Shown: positions 26,201-34,325, counted from the first letter of the stretch. The stretch is DNA of 64,000 nucleotides from Ruegeria discodermiae (GCF_030758345.1 NZ_JAVAMO010000001.1:868001-932000); one strand, 5' to 3'. Made by a program: numbers and translations. The notes: generated from the sequence alone by a model not told the origin.

Positions 26201-26227
26201 AAATGTCAGACTTTTAAATGTCAGACA
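26201..26227. promoter_or_regulatory. Two direct copies of a GntR-like operator
   Basis: The 11-mer AAATGTCAGAC occurs at 26201-26211 and again at 26216-26226, so the copies start 15 bp apart. Each contains the dyad TGTC-A-GAC, the second completed by an A. The sites lie between the divergent DUF2182 gene and the FadR/GntR gene, where they would overlap both promoters. FadR-subfamily regulators bind short palindromes of the GT-N-AC type, so autoregulation plus control of the dmdA run is likely. Confidence 0.6.
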
Positions 26228-26248
26228 AATAAAATCTGAGTCTGCCCC

Positions 26249-26986
26249 GTGAAAATTGATCCCAGCAAACCTGCCGACCTTTCCGCCCAGATTGCCGCCG
26301 CGATACGCGACGCCATCATCGGTGGTGATCTGATCGTGGATGAACGCCTGCCATCTGAGGCGGAACTGGCCGATCATTTCAACGTCTCACGACCCACGGT
26401 GCGCGAGGCTTTGAAGCGGCTGGCCGCGCAATCACTGATCCGCACCCAGCGCGGTGCCAGCGGCGGGGCCTTCGTCAATCGGCTGAGTTTCGAGGATGCC
26501 TATGCCCAGCAGATCACCACTTCGACGTTGCTGCTCAGTATGAATGCGGTCAGCTTTGATACGGCGTGTGAGGCGCGGTTTGCGCTGGAGCGGGCCTGCG
26601 CACCGCTCTCAGCGCAGCGCCGCAGCGCCGATCATCTGGCGACGATGCGGGCCGAGATTCACCGCCAGCAACAACCCGGCCTGACCGATGAGGCCTTCTG
26701 CGCCTCGGACGTGGCTGTACACCGGGCGCTGGTCGACGGCGCGGGCAATCCGGTGCTGTCCTATCAACTGGCGGGCGCGGTCGAGGCGATGCAGCCGCTG
26801 ATGAACATGATCACCTTCAGCGCCCGCTCGCGCGAGGAAATCGTAGCCATGCATACCGAACTGGCCGACGCGATCGAGGCGGGCGACGGCCCGACCGCTG
26901 ATGCGGTTCTGCTGCGGCTCGAAGACTATACCCGCACCCTCGCCCGAGATGTGATGGCCGCGCGCGCCGCCAGGGCATCCTCTTGA
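26249..26986 (+). CDS. FadR/GntR-family regulator of the dmdA cluster
   Basis: A 245-aa regulator. The N-terminal winged helix reads LSAQIAAAIRDAIIGGDLIVDERLPSEAELADHFNVSRPTVREALKRLAAQSL. The C-terminal FCD effector domain has the spaced Asp/His ligands DVAVHRALVDGAGN and AMHTELADAIEAGD. The start is GTG at 26249. It is divergent from the DMSP demethylase run with tandem operator-like repeats between them; GntR regulators beside dmdA are known in Roseobacter relatives. The ligand could be DMSP-derived acrylate or a CoA ester (inference). Confidence 0.92.
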   Translation: MKIDPSKPADLSAQIAAAIRDAIIGGDLIVDERLPSEAELADHFNVSRPTVREALKRLAAQSLIRTQRGASGGAFVNRLSFEDAYAQQITTSTLLLSMNAVSFDTACEARFALERACAPLSAQRRSADHLATMRAEIHRQQQPGLTDEAFCASDVAVHRALVDGAGNPVLSYQLAGAVEAMQPLMNMITFSARSREEIVAMHTELADAIEAGDGPTADAVLLRLEDYTRTLARDVMAARAARASS

Positions 26987-27044
26987 ACCCGCGCTAAAAA
27001 TCCGCTTTGTCTCGCGGCAGGTAACACGCAGGCGGAGACAGGAC

Positions 27045-27683
27045 ATGCGCCCCACCGATCAGTTGAAACAGGCCGTGGCCGAGGATTGGCAGGCCGCCAC
27101 AACCCATGCCTTTTGCCGCGAATTGTCGGACGGCACGCTGCCGCTGGACAAGATGCGCTGGTATCTGCAGCAGGATTACCAATTCGTGGACGGCTTCGTG
27201 CGCCTGCTGGCCAGCGCCATCGCGCATGCGCCCAGCCTCGCCGATTCGGTTCCGGCAGCGCAGTTTCTGGCCGTGATCACGGGGCCGGAGAACACCTATT
27301 TCCTGCGCAGTCTTGAGGCGCTGGACGCCACCCCCAGCACAGACCCCGCCCCGGTCACCCGCGCCTTTCAGGACCTGATGGCCGAAGCCGCAGCCTCGGG
27401 CCGGTACGAAAACATGTTGGCTGTGCTGGTCGTGGCCGAATGGATCTATCTGGACTGGGCCACGCCCGAAAACCCGCCCGCCGATGACCTACCCTTCTGG
27501 TTCGCCGAATGGATCACCCTGCATGCGGGGGACGGGTTTGAGGCGGTCGTGGCCTATCTGCGTGATCAGTTGGACAAGGTCTGGCCCGATCTGACCCTCG
27601 AAGCACAGGGTGAGGTCACCCGGCTCTTCACCCGTGCCGTCGCGCTGGAGCGTGCTTTCTTTGACAGCGCCTATGCTGCTTAG
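27045..27683 (+). CDS. TenA/thiaminase-II family protein (TenA_E-like)
   Basis: A 212-aa all-helical TenA fold (YLQQDYQFVDGFVRLLASAIAHAPS; C-terminal TRLFTRAVALERAFFDSAY). In the segment where TenA_C enzymes carry the catalytic cysteine this protein reads VVAEWIYLDWA, without Cys but with Glu, as in the TenA_E subgroup linked to thiamin salvage. GGAGACAGG precedes the ATG. It follows the FadR-type gene after 58 bp on the same strand. Exact substrate is not certain. Confidence 0.85.
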   Translation: MRPTDQLKQAVAEDWQAATTHAFCRELSDGTLPLDKMRWYLQQDYQFVDGFVRLLASAIAHAPSLADSVPAAQFLAVITGPENTYFLRSLEALDATPSTDPAPVTRAFQDLMAEAAASGRYENMLAVLVVAEWIYLDWATPENPPADDLPFWFAEWITLHAGDGFEAVVAYLRDQLDKVWPDLTLEAQGEVTRLFTRAVALERAFFDSAYAA

Positions 27684-28112
27684 ACCGGCGCAAGTGTTCG
27701 ACCGGTCGCAACATCTGGGCGGCGTTCAGCGCCGATAACTCAAGAGATTGCAGAGGGCGACCTGCGCGGCAAAGCCAGCGCAGGTCTGGTCTCTACTTAG
27801 ATTTGCCGGTTAGGACTGTGCCGCCGTACCAACTTGAGGCACGGCAAGACCATGGACCTCGTCCCCCTTAGACTTACCGGCCACAGGACAGTAACCGTAA
27901 AACGCGTCTGGAAAAAGAGCGCATAGGTTGAGCAGCGGGGTTTGGTCGCAGTTTGGTGACATCTCAGCAACAATTAATCTTGGCTTGACATTATTGTCTT
28001 TGAAACCCGGCTCATATGGCCCCGATTCGCCGTTTAGACGCAGGTTTCACAAAATCGAGAGCCATGCCGAGCTAGGCCCGAATTTTCCGCTTGCCCCCTC
28101 ATCTTGGGGGGT
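27684..28112. other. Intergenic region upstream of ssrA
   Basis: This roughly 430-bp stretch between tenA and the tmRNA promoter has no frame with ribosome-binding site and recognisable product. A G/C hairpin with CCCCC and GGGGG arms occurs at about 28094-28110, just before the ssrA promoter; it may insulate the gene. Longer open frames here run into the RNA gene and are not real. Confidence 0.45.
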
Positions 28113-28140
28113 TTGCATCCGCAGGGCATGCGCTTATATT
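28113..28140 (+). promoter_or_regulatory. Candidate sigma-70 promoter of ssrA
   Basis: TTGCAT (28113-28118), a 16-bp spacer and TATATT (28135-28140) predict transcription from about 28147, just ahead of the acceptor piece of the permuted tmRNA. Position and both hexamers fit a strong housekeeping promoter. Confidence 0.6.
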
Positions 28141-28146
28141 CGCTCT

Positions 28147-28454
28147 GTTCCCTTGGGAACTATGGACATAAACGCGCTCGTAATAAACGGATCGGACCCG
28201 GGGGCGGTACCCGGCGACTCCACCAAACATCCTTCATTTGGGGATCATGGGGTCGAAACAGGATCGACGGACGTCTAAAGGGGTTAGCTTTGTCTCGGCG
28301 GGGTGCCACCGTATCGGCCCGAACAGTACAATTGCAAATGACAATCGTGCTCCGGTTGCCGTTGCTGCGTAAGCAGTAACCAGACCGAAACTTAAGCCCT
28401 TGCGCCTAGCCGCGTAAGGCGGGGTTCGCAGGTACCTGGCAACAGAAACCTGCA
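28147..28454 (+). ncRNA. ssrA: Permuted two-piece transfer-messenger RNA (ssrA)
   Basis: Ribosome-rescue RNA in the alphaproteobacterial permuted order. The acceptor piece comes first: a T-arm segment GGGGGCGGTACCC, then the acceptor strand CGACTCC-A and encoded CCA ending at 28225. A short intervening segment (28226-28248) follows. The coding piece begins GGGGTCG at 28249, pairing with CGACTCC over seven positions (one G-U). The tag frame runs 28334-28372 and reads ANDNRAPVAVAA followed by TAA, with Ala GCA as resume codon. A pseudoknot-type stem GCAGGT/ACCTGC closes at 28453. The 5' end of the acceptor piece is approximate. The adaptor SspB is encoded 5 kb away. Confidence 0.95.
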
Positions 28455-28586
28455 TTCCACTTTCGATCGCAAACATTAAGAAAAATTAACATGCCAAGCG
28501 TCTTGGCCGAGACGGTTTGACCGGCTAGCTTTTCTGACCAACGCCACCAGAGCGTTCTTTTGTTGCGTCAAAATGGGGGAAAGACG

Positions 28587-28961
28587 ATGGCAGCCAGCGC
28601 GTCCGACAAAAAAATCCAGGATATGGAAAAGCAGATCAAGTCACTCGAAAAACGGCTCAAGTTGAGCGAGGACATGATCAAAGTCTTCCAGAAGAACATG
28701 ACCAACTCTGCCGACATGATGAAAATCGCCAAAGTCATGGAGAAACACAAGGTCGATACAGCCAAGACGTTCAGGTTCAATCAAGATGTTGAAAAGGTAC
28801 GACAAAAAGAGACCCAGGAACTCCATAAAAAAGTGGAAAAACTGTCCAGCTCGCTCGCCAAGCGGGCCGAAATCCAAAAGATGCAGATCGAAGTGAAACA
28901 GGTCATGGCACGGATGAACGCCATAGAGGCAATGGCAAACGCCGCATTCAGAAAAAAGTAA
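28587..28961 (+). CDS. Small coiled-coil protein of unknown function
   Basis: A 124-aa, highly charged, almost entirely helical protein with heptad-like spacing (KKIQDMEKQIKSLEKRLKLSEDMIK; later ELHKKVEKLSSSLAKRAEIQKMQIE). It is rich in Lys, Met and Gln with no membrane segment or signal peptide. ATG at 28587 follows a GGGGGAAAG site. It lies directly after ssrA and is less GC-rich than neighbouring genes. I do not recognise a family. Confidence 0.65.
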   Translation: MAASASDKKIQDMEKQIKSLEKRLKLSEDMIKVFQKNMTNSADMMKIAKVMEKHKVDTAKTFRFNQDVEKVRQKETQELHKKVEKLSSSLAKRAEIQKMQIEVKQVMARMNAIEAMANAAFRKK

Positions 28962-29163
28962 GCCAGCCGAGGGTGGTGCACCGGACTGTGGGGCGCGGTT
29001 TCAGACGACTGCGGTTCGACCACCCAAAAGCTACAGATATGTCTCTTTGACCCGCAATCTCCCATCAAGACTGGGAACCTTAGCGTGAAGAGCTTTGAAT
29101 TCTAAATCGCGCCTGTGGGCTGCATGGTTTTGCCGTGACTATTTCCCACTCAGCGAGGCTCTC

Positions 29164-30450
29164 ATGACACAAGAAATACGCGTAACTGTACGCAACACCT
29201 CTGACTTTGGCGGCATCGCCGTCACACCGCTTTTCACAGGGTTCCACGATAACAGTTTCGATATTTACGATCTGGGCGGCAAAGCGTCGGCCGGGCTGGA
29301 GGCTCTGGCCGAAGACGGCAACAACGCGGTCCTTGCCGGGGAACTGCAGGCTGCGGATGCAGACGGTCAGAGCGTCAATATCGCCGCCGCGCGAGGCCCC
29401 ATTGCCGCCCGCGAGATCGCCTCGCAAACCATCGACGTGGATGGCGCATCCAACGGCTATCTCAGCGTGGCAACCATGGTATTGCCCTCCAATGACGCGT
29501 TTTTTGGCACAGCGAACGCTGTACAGATATTTGACGAAAACGGCGTGTTCCTCGGCCCGCAGACCCTGAATTTCGATGGCGGCAGCGTGCGGGACGCGGG
29601 CACCGAGGTGAACACCGAACAGGATGCCGCCTTCATCAATCAGACAGCGCCGAATACCGGCATCACCGAAGGCGGCGTGGTGACCGTGCATCCCGGCTTC
29701 AACGGCTCGCTCGGCAATCCCGGCGGCGATCAGATCATTCTGGGCGGCACCAATGCCTTTGGCGAAACGGTCGATCCCATCGCCGCCGATTTCACCCGCC
29801 CCGACAGTGATCTGGCCACCGTGCATGTGAACACCGTGGCGCGCCAGACCGGCAGCGATCGCTCGGACATCCTGATCGGCGGGCGGGATGATGACTTCAT
29901 CGATGGCGGCGCGGGTCGCGATATCATTTTCGGCGGGCGCGGCTGGGACGTGCTCAATGGCGAGGATGGCCGCGACTTCATTCGCGGCGGTCGTGGTAAT
30001 GACCTGATTGATGGCGGTTCGGGCCGCGACATCCTGCTTGGCGGCAGCGGCAATGACGACATCGCGGGCGGTTCGGGCCGCGATCTGATCAAGGGCGGAG
30101 CCGATGATGACAACCTGTTTGGCGGCGACGGGCGCGATGTGATCGCTGGCGGTACCGGGAATGACCTGATCGCTGGCGGCACTGGCCGTGACACGCTCAA
30201 GGGCAATGCCGGTGACGACATCTTTGTCTTTGCCACCGGAGACGGGCGCGACGTGATCGGAGATTTCGACAGTCGCGGTGACGACCGGCTGGCGCTGAAT
30301 GTGGAAGCCATCGAGGATTTCGATTCCGTGTTGCACAGCGCGCGCGACAGCTATTACGGCGTCGCGCTGAACTTTGGCGGCGGCGATTCGCTGTTTCTGG
30401 CCGGTGTACATTCCGAGGATCTGACGCAGGAAGACTTCCTGTTCCAGTAA
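29164..30450 (+). CDS. Spondin_N-domain protein with RTX calcium-binding repeats
   Basis: A 428-aa protein with two parts. Residues 1-190 resemble a Spondin_N domain (VTVRNTSDFGGIAVTPLFTGFHDNSFDIYDLGGKAS ... MVLPSNDAFF). Residues about 237-355 are around a dozen RTX nonapeptides of the GGxGxD type, with many G-R-D/G-N-D variants. A hydrophobic C-terminus (DSLFLAGVHSEDLTQEDFLFQ) fits a type I secretion signal. No N-terminal signal peptide is visible, consistent with ABC-type export, but no type I transporter lies in this window. ATG at 29164 follows GCGAGG. A terminator follows. The likely fate is a calcium-folded extracellular or surface protein. Confidence 0.85.
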   Translation: MTQEIRVTVRNTSDFGGIAVTPLFTGFHDNSFDIYDLGGKASAGLEALAEDGNNAVLAGELQAADADGQSVNIAAARGPIAAREIASQTIDVDGASNGYLSVATMVLPSNDAFFGTANAVQIFDENGVFLGPQTLNFDGGSVRDAGTEVNTEQDAAFINQTAPNTGITEGGVVTVHPGFNGSLGNPGGDQIILGGTNAFGETVDPIAADFTRPDSDLATVHVNTVARQTGSDRSDILIGGRDDDFIDGGAGRDIIFGGRGWDVLNGEDGRDFIRGGRGNDLIDGGSGRDILLGGSGNDDIAGGSGRDLIKGGADDDNLFGGDGRDVIAGGTGNDLIAGGTGRDTLKGNAGDDIFVFATGDGRDVIGDFDSRGDDRLALNVEAIEDFDSVLHSARDSYYGVALNFGGGDSLFLAGVHSEDLTQEDFLFQ

Positions 30451-30491
30451 TTTCGGTCCTGACGGCCTCCCCCGGGCCGCAGGCCACCCAA

Positions 30492-30534
30492 GAATCGCGT
30501 CGGGTCATTCTTCCGGCGCGATTCAGTTTTTGTT
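30492..30534 (+). terminator. Rho-independent terminator after the RTX gene
   Basis: A 12-bp stem, GAATCGCGTCGG with CCGGCGCGATTC (one wobble pair), has a 9-base loop and is followed by AGTTTTTG. It lies 41 bp after the RTX stop. Confidence 0.8.
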
Positions 30535-30577
30535 CACCAATGGCCGCCAAGATGCTCCTGCAAGGCTGGAGGTGAGC

Positions 30578-31009
30578 ATGACGAAGTCCGATGTGCTAAA
30601 GCAATGGTATGATCAGGTCTGGGTGCAGGGGGATCTGGACGCGATAGATCAGTTTTTTGCCCCTGAAACCGCGGCTGAGGGGATCATTCCCGAGATGCAG
30701 GTGGGGGCCGACGATTTTCGCGATCTGGTCACCGCGTTCCGGTTCCATGTGGGGGACATCCGTGTAGACATGCCCAAAACCATCGAAAATGGCGACTGGG
30801 TGGCCGCGATCCTGCATGTGAACACCTCGCGGGCGGATAATGGCGCGCCGATCGAGGTGACCGGTCAGGTGATGGCGCGATTCAAGGACGATAAGGTGGT
30901 CGAAGCCTATAACCAGTTCGACTTCGTCTCGCTGTTCGAACAATTGGGGCAGTTCCCCGCCGATACGCTGCCGGTTTGCATGACGGGTCAACGGCTCGAC
31001 TGGGCCTGA
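30578..31009 (+). CDS. SnoaL/NTF2-like protein
   Basis: A 143-aa cone-shaped alpha+beta-barrel protein of the SnoaL/NTF2 superfamily: VLKQWYDQVWVQGDLDAIDQFFAPE, an internal ADDFRDLVTAF helix, and the strand-rich half with GQVMARFKDDKVVEAYNQFDFVSLFEQLG. Strong GGAGGTGAG precedes ATG at 30578. Members include small enzymes and binding proteins; no catalytic assignment can be made. Neighbouring chr genes begin 130 bp downstream and a link is not evident. Confidence 0.8.
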   Translation: MTKSDVLKQWYDQVWVQGDLDAIDQFFAPETAAEGIIPEMQVGADDFRDLVTAFRFHVGDIRVDMPKTIENGDWVAAILHVNTSRADNGAPIEVTGQVMARFKDDKVVEAYNQFDFVSLFEQLGQFPADTLPVCMTGQRLDWA

Positions 31010-31141
31010 GGCGCGGGCAGCGGGCGGATCGCTTGACAAGGATGGGCCAATTGCCTTTTGCTATGCGCAGGGGGCCGGCGAACGCCCCGTGAGGCGCCAG
31101 CTCAAGTTTCGCATGTTTCCAGAAGCGCAAGGATACATGCC

Positions 31142-31957
31142 ATGGCTGCACCCAATGAAATCACCGTCCCGCAACTTCTGCGCCTGATTGGCACGCCTCA
31201 GGCCCCGGTGATCGTGGATATCTGCCTCGATCCTGATTTCGAGGCTGATCCCTACCTGATCCCCGGCGCGATCCGCCATCCCCACGATGATATCGAGGGG
31301 TTGAAACAGCGCCTGAACGGGCGTCCTTGCGTTATCCTCTGCCAGAAGGGGCTAAAACTCAGCCAGGGGCTGGCAGCCTGGCTGCGCAATGACGGCTTGG
31401 CTGCCGAATACCTCAAGGGCGGCATGTTTGCCTGGCGCGATCACGACGGCGCACCACGTATCCCGGCGGGCAAATGCCCGGATCCGGTGGGGGGCAGCAC
31501 GCTCTGGGTGACCCGTCACCGGCCCAAGATCGACCGCATCGCCTGCCCCTGGCTGATCCGCCGCTTCATCGACGCCCAGGCAAGGTTCCTCTTTGTTGCA
31601 CCAAGCGAGGTTGCGGGCGTGGCCCAACGCTTTGGCGCGACGCCCTTCGATATGGAGGATGTGTTCTGGAGCCATCGCGGCCCCAACTGCACCTTCGACA
31701 CGATGCTGGACGAATTCCAGCTTCGCACCGACGCGCTGGATCGCCTCGCAACCGTGGTGCGCGGGGCCGATACAAACCGCCATGACCTCGCGCCCGAGGC
31801 GGCGGGGCTGCTGGCGCTGTCGGTGGGCCTGTCGCGCCAGTATCGCGACGATCACCAGCAGCTTAATGCGGGAATGGCGTTTTATGACGCGCTCTATCGC
31901 TGGGCGCGGGATGGTCAGGGCGAAAGCCATGACTGGCCTGCGGACCGCCGCTCATGA
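31142..31957 (+). CDS. ChrB-like chromate resistance protein with N-terminal rhodanese domain
   Basis: A 271-aa two-domain protein. The N-terminal rhodanese-like domain has a Cys at residue 67 in the VILCQKGLKLSQG loop. The C-terminal ChrB-type domain carries TLWVTRHRPKIDRIACPWLIRRFIDAQARFLFV, FDMEDVFWSHRGPNCTFDTML and DALDRLATVVRGAD. ChrB proteins regulate or support chromate export. Here the usual ChrB DNA-binding N-terminus is replaced by rhodanese, so a redox/sulfur role is more likely than direct regulation. AAGGA precedes the ATG. It overlaps chrA by 4 bp (ATGA). Confidence 0.88.
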   Translation: MAAPNEITVPQLLRLIGTPQAPVIVDICLDPDFEADPYLIPGAIRHPHDDIEGLKQRLNGRPCVILCQKGLKLSQGLAAWLRNDGLAAEYLKGGMFAWRDHDGAPRIPAGKCPDPVGGSTLWVTRHRPKIDRIACPWLIRRFIDAQARFLFVAPSEVAGVAQRFGATPFDMEDVFWSHRGPNCTFDTMLDEFQLRTDALDRLATVVRGADTNRHDLAPEAAGLLALSVGLSRQYRDDHQQLNAGMAFYDALYRWARDGQGESHDWPADRRS

Positions 31958-33204
31958 CATTGCCGACATATGCTGAAATGGTCCGGGTGTTTGGCCGCAT
32001 CGGCGTGCTGTCCTTCGGCGGTCCCGCCGCACAGATCGCTCTGATGGAACGCGAACTGGTCGAGGAACGCCCCTGGCTGGAAGAACGCAGTTTTCTGCGC
32101 GCGCTTTCGCTCTGCATGCTGCTGCCGGGGCCGGAAGCGATGCAGCTTGCCACTTATTGCGGCTGGCGGCTGCGCGGCGTGCCGGGCGGGCTGCTGGCCG
32201 GGTTGCTGTTCGTGCTGCCCGGCGCGCTCGTCATCGCCTGCCTGGTCGGGCTTTATGCGGCATATGGCGACTTGCCACTGGTGCAGTCGGTCTTTCTGGG
32301 CGTGAAAGCAGCGGTGGTGGTGATCGTGCTGCAGGCGCTGCGCAATCTGGCGCGGCGGGCGCTGTCGGGCCGGACAGATTACGTGATCGCCGGGCTGGGG
32401 TTTCTGGCACTTTTTGCGCTCAACCTGCCCTTCCCGCTTGTCATCGCCGCAGCCGCTCTTTGGGGGCTGGTGACGGCCAGAGCGGAGCCGCAGCCCGACC
32501 GGCCGCCCAGGCAGGCCGCACGCCCGCTGCAAACGCTTTGCCTCTGGTCCGCGATCTGGCTGCTGCCCCTGATCGCGCTCAGCCTCAGCGGTCAAATCCT
32601 GCTGTCTGAGATCGGCTGGTTCTTTGCAAAACTTGCGGTGGTCACCTTTGGCGGCGCTTATGCGGTGCTGGCCTATATGACCCAGGCTGTGGTGCAGGAG
32701 TTTAACTGGATTTCAACCGCGCAGATGATCGACGCGCTGGGGCTGGCGGAGACCACCCCCGGCCCCCTGATCCTGGTCACCCAGTTCGTGGCCATGCTGA
32801 CCGGCCAGCTACAGGGCGGTGCGGGGCTGGCGCTGCTGGCGGGTCTGGTGGCGCTCTGGGCCACTTTTGCGCCCTGCTTCCTGTGGATATTCCTCGCCGC
32901 CCCTTATCTGGACCGGATTGCCGCACAGCCACGCCTTGCCTCTGCCCTGCGCGCCATCAGTGCGGCGGTGGTGGGCGTGATCCTGAACCTGTCGGTCTGG
33001 TTTGCGCTGCATGTCCTGTTCGACAACGTCAACACGGACAGCACGGCGCTGATCAGCCTGCCCCTGCCCGACCCCGCCACGTTCAACCCGCGCGCGGCGG
33101 TGATGATCCTTGCTGCGATGGCAATCATGTGGGGGTTGAAACAGGGATTGGGCCGCACCCTGTCGCTGCTCGCGCTGGCCGGGGCCGCAAGCCACTATAT
33201 TTGA
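31954..33204 (+). CDS. chrA: Chromate transporter ChrA
   Basis: A 416-aa bidomain CHR-family transporter. Both halves show the CHR signature: FGRIGVLSFGGPAAQIALMERELVEERPWL with MLLPGPEAMQLATYCGW in the first half, and FAKLAVVTFGGAYAVLAYMTQAVVQEF with LGLAETTPGPLILVTQFVAM in the second. There are about ten membrane segments. It exports chromate from the cytoplasm. The 4-bp overlap with the upstream rhodanese-ChrB gene shows translational coupling. Confidence 0.94.
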   Translation: MTLPTYAEMVRVFGRIGVLSFGGPAAQIALMERELVEERPWLEERSFLRALSLCMLLPGPEAMQLATYCGWRLRGVPGGLLAGLLFVLPGALVIACLVGLYAAYGDLPLVQSVFLGVKAAVVVIVLQALRNLARRALSGRTDYVIAGLGFLALFALNLPFPLVIAAAALWGLVTARAEPQPDRPPRQAARPLQTLCLWSAIWLLPLIALSLSGQILLSEIGWFFAKLAVVTFGGAYAVLAYMTQAVVQEFNWISTAQMIDALGLAETTPGPLILVTQFVAMLTGQLQGGAGLALLAGLVALWATFAPCFLWIFLAAPYLDRIAAQPRLASALRAISAAVVGVILNLSVWFALHVLFDNVNTDSTALISLPLPDPATFNPRAAVMILAAMAIMWGLKQGLGRTLSLLALAGAASHYI

Positions 33205-33281
33205 TGGCTTAACACCGTGCATGCCCTTTTGTTTCCCTCCGAATCCCGTATGTTGGGCATAACACCAGTCGGGAATGGAAC

Positions 33282-33758
33282 ATGTCGCAAACCATTGACT
33301 ATGGGAACCTGATGCACACCGCCATGCGCGGCCTCATCAAATCGGTGCTGGAGGACGTGGCCGAGCGGGGCCTGCCCGGCGCGCATCACTTCTTCATCAC
33401 CTTCGACACCACCCATCCCGACGCACAGCTGGCCGACTGGCTCAGCGACCGCTATCCCGGTGAAATGACCGTTGTCATGCAGCATTGGTATGAGAACCTG
33501 CTGGTGGGGGATGAGGGGTTTGGCGTCACGCTGAATTTCGGCGACTCGCCCGAGCCGCTCTATATCCCCTATGACGCCATCAAGACCTTCGTTGATCCCT
33601 CGGTAGAGTTTGGCCTGCGCTTCGAATCGCCCTCTGACGAGGAAGACGAAGACGATGACGGAGAGATCGTGCTCGCCGCTGAGGAAGTGGAGGAGGCTGA
33701 CGCGCCCGAGGTCAAGCCCGATGCAGAGATCGTCTCGCTGGACAGTTTCCGCAAATAA
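33282..33758 (+). CDS. sspB: SspB, ClpXP adaptor for ssrA-tagged proteins (alpha type)
   Basis: A 158-aa protein. The SspB fold occupies about residues 1-110 (YGNLMHTAMRGLIKSVLEDVAERGLPGAHHFFITFDT, then FGVTLNFGDSPEPLYIPYDAIKTFVDPSVEFGLRF), followed by a long acidic linker and a short C-terminal segment EIVSLDSFRK. The tail is the ClpX-docking peptide seen in SspB proteins. It delivers tmRNA-tagged proteins to ClpXP; the tag encoded in this window ends AVAA. It is monocistronic by spacing, followed by a convergent gene. Confidence 0.93.
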   Translation: MSQTIDYGNLMHTAMRGLIKSVLEDVAERGLPGAHHFFITFDTTHPDAQLADWLSDRYPGEMTVVMQHWYENLLVGDEGFGVTLNFGDSPEPLYIPYDAIKTFVDPSVEFGLRFESPSDEEDEDDDGEIVLAAEEVEEADAPEVKPDAEIVSLDSFRK

Positions 33759-33770
33759 CGACGCCCGGCG

Positions 33771-34325
33771 CTATTTCTTCTCCAGCATGGTGTTGATCGA
33801 GCGCTCGGGCACCCCGTCGCGCACCCGCGAGAAATTCAGGTCCAGCCCGTCCTTGGTCAGGGTGCGGTCAAACTGCTGCATCTCATAGCCGCCCGCGTCG
33901 TCGATGAACAGGGAATAGACCGTCAGCGTATCCCCCCAGATGCGGCCCCAGACAAAGGGTTCGCCTTTCATCGGGTCAAGCTGCACCTCATGGCCAAAGA
34001 CATTGCGTTTCATAGCGGCGGAAAAGACGTCACTGCGGTCTGTCGGGATGAAATCGATGGAAAAGGTCTGCTCCTTGACCCGGCCATCATGTTTGAAGGC
34101 GATGGTTTTCCAGCTCACGTTGAAACCATTGCTGGTTTCGGAAATCGAAACGCTCATATCTCGGGATTCCAGCGTCCCATCGCTGCGCAGCATTTCCGCC
34201 GATCCGGTAAAATCTCCGACAAAATCAGCAATATCCGCCGCAAGCGCGGGGCGTGCCAGCAGCATCAGCACGACAAGCATGAAACCCGTCAGGGACAGCA
34301 TTCGGGATAGGGCAGATACACGCAT
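33771..34325 (-). CDS. Secreted protein of unknown function
   Basis: A 184-aa protein with a signal peptide (hydrophobic core [18 protein letters not shown], cleavage near ALA-AD). The mature region is rich in beta strands: [80 protein letters not shown]. The pattern suggests a lipocalin-like barrel, which is inference. GGAGGACC precedes ATG at 34325. It converges with sspB and is divergent from fumC. No family recognised. Confidence 0.7.
   Translation of the reverse strand: MRVSALSRMLSLTGFMLVVLMLLARPALAADIADFVGDFTGSAEMLRSDGTLESRDMSVSISETSNGFNVSWKTIAFKHDGRVKEQTFSIDFIPTDRSDVFSAAMKRNVFGHEVQLDPMKGEPFVWGRIWGDTLTVYSLFIDDAGGYEMQQFDRTLTKDGLDLNFSRVRDGVPERSINTMLEKK

Noticed and set aside
27928-28278. 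116-residue frame running into the tmRNA
   Set aside because: It overlaps the acceptor piece and promoter of ssrA and has no recognisable domain.
29080-30411. 443-residue open frame on the minus strand across the RTX gene
   Set aside because: It is the reverse complement of the glycine/aspartate repeat region, giving low-complexity Ala/Val/Ile repeats. The plus-strand Spondin-RTX protein explains the DNA.
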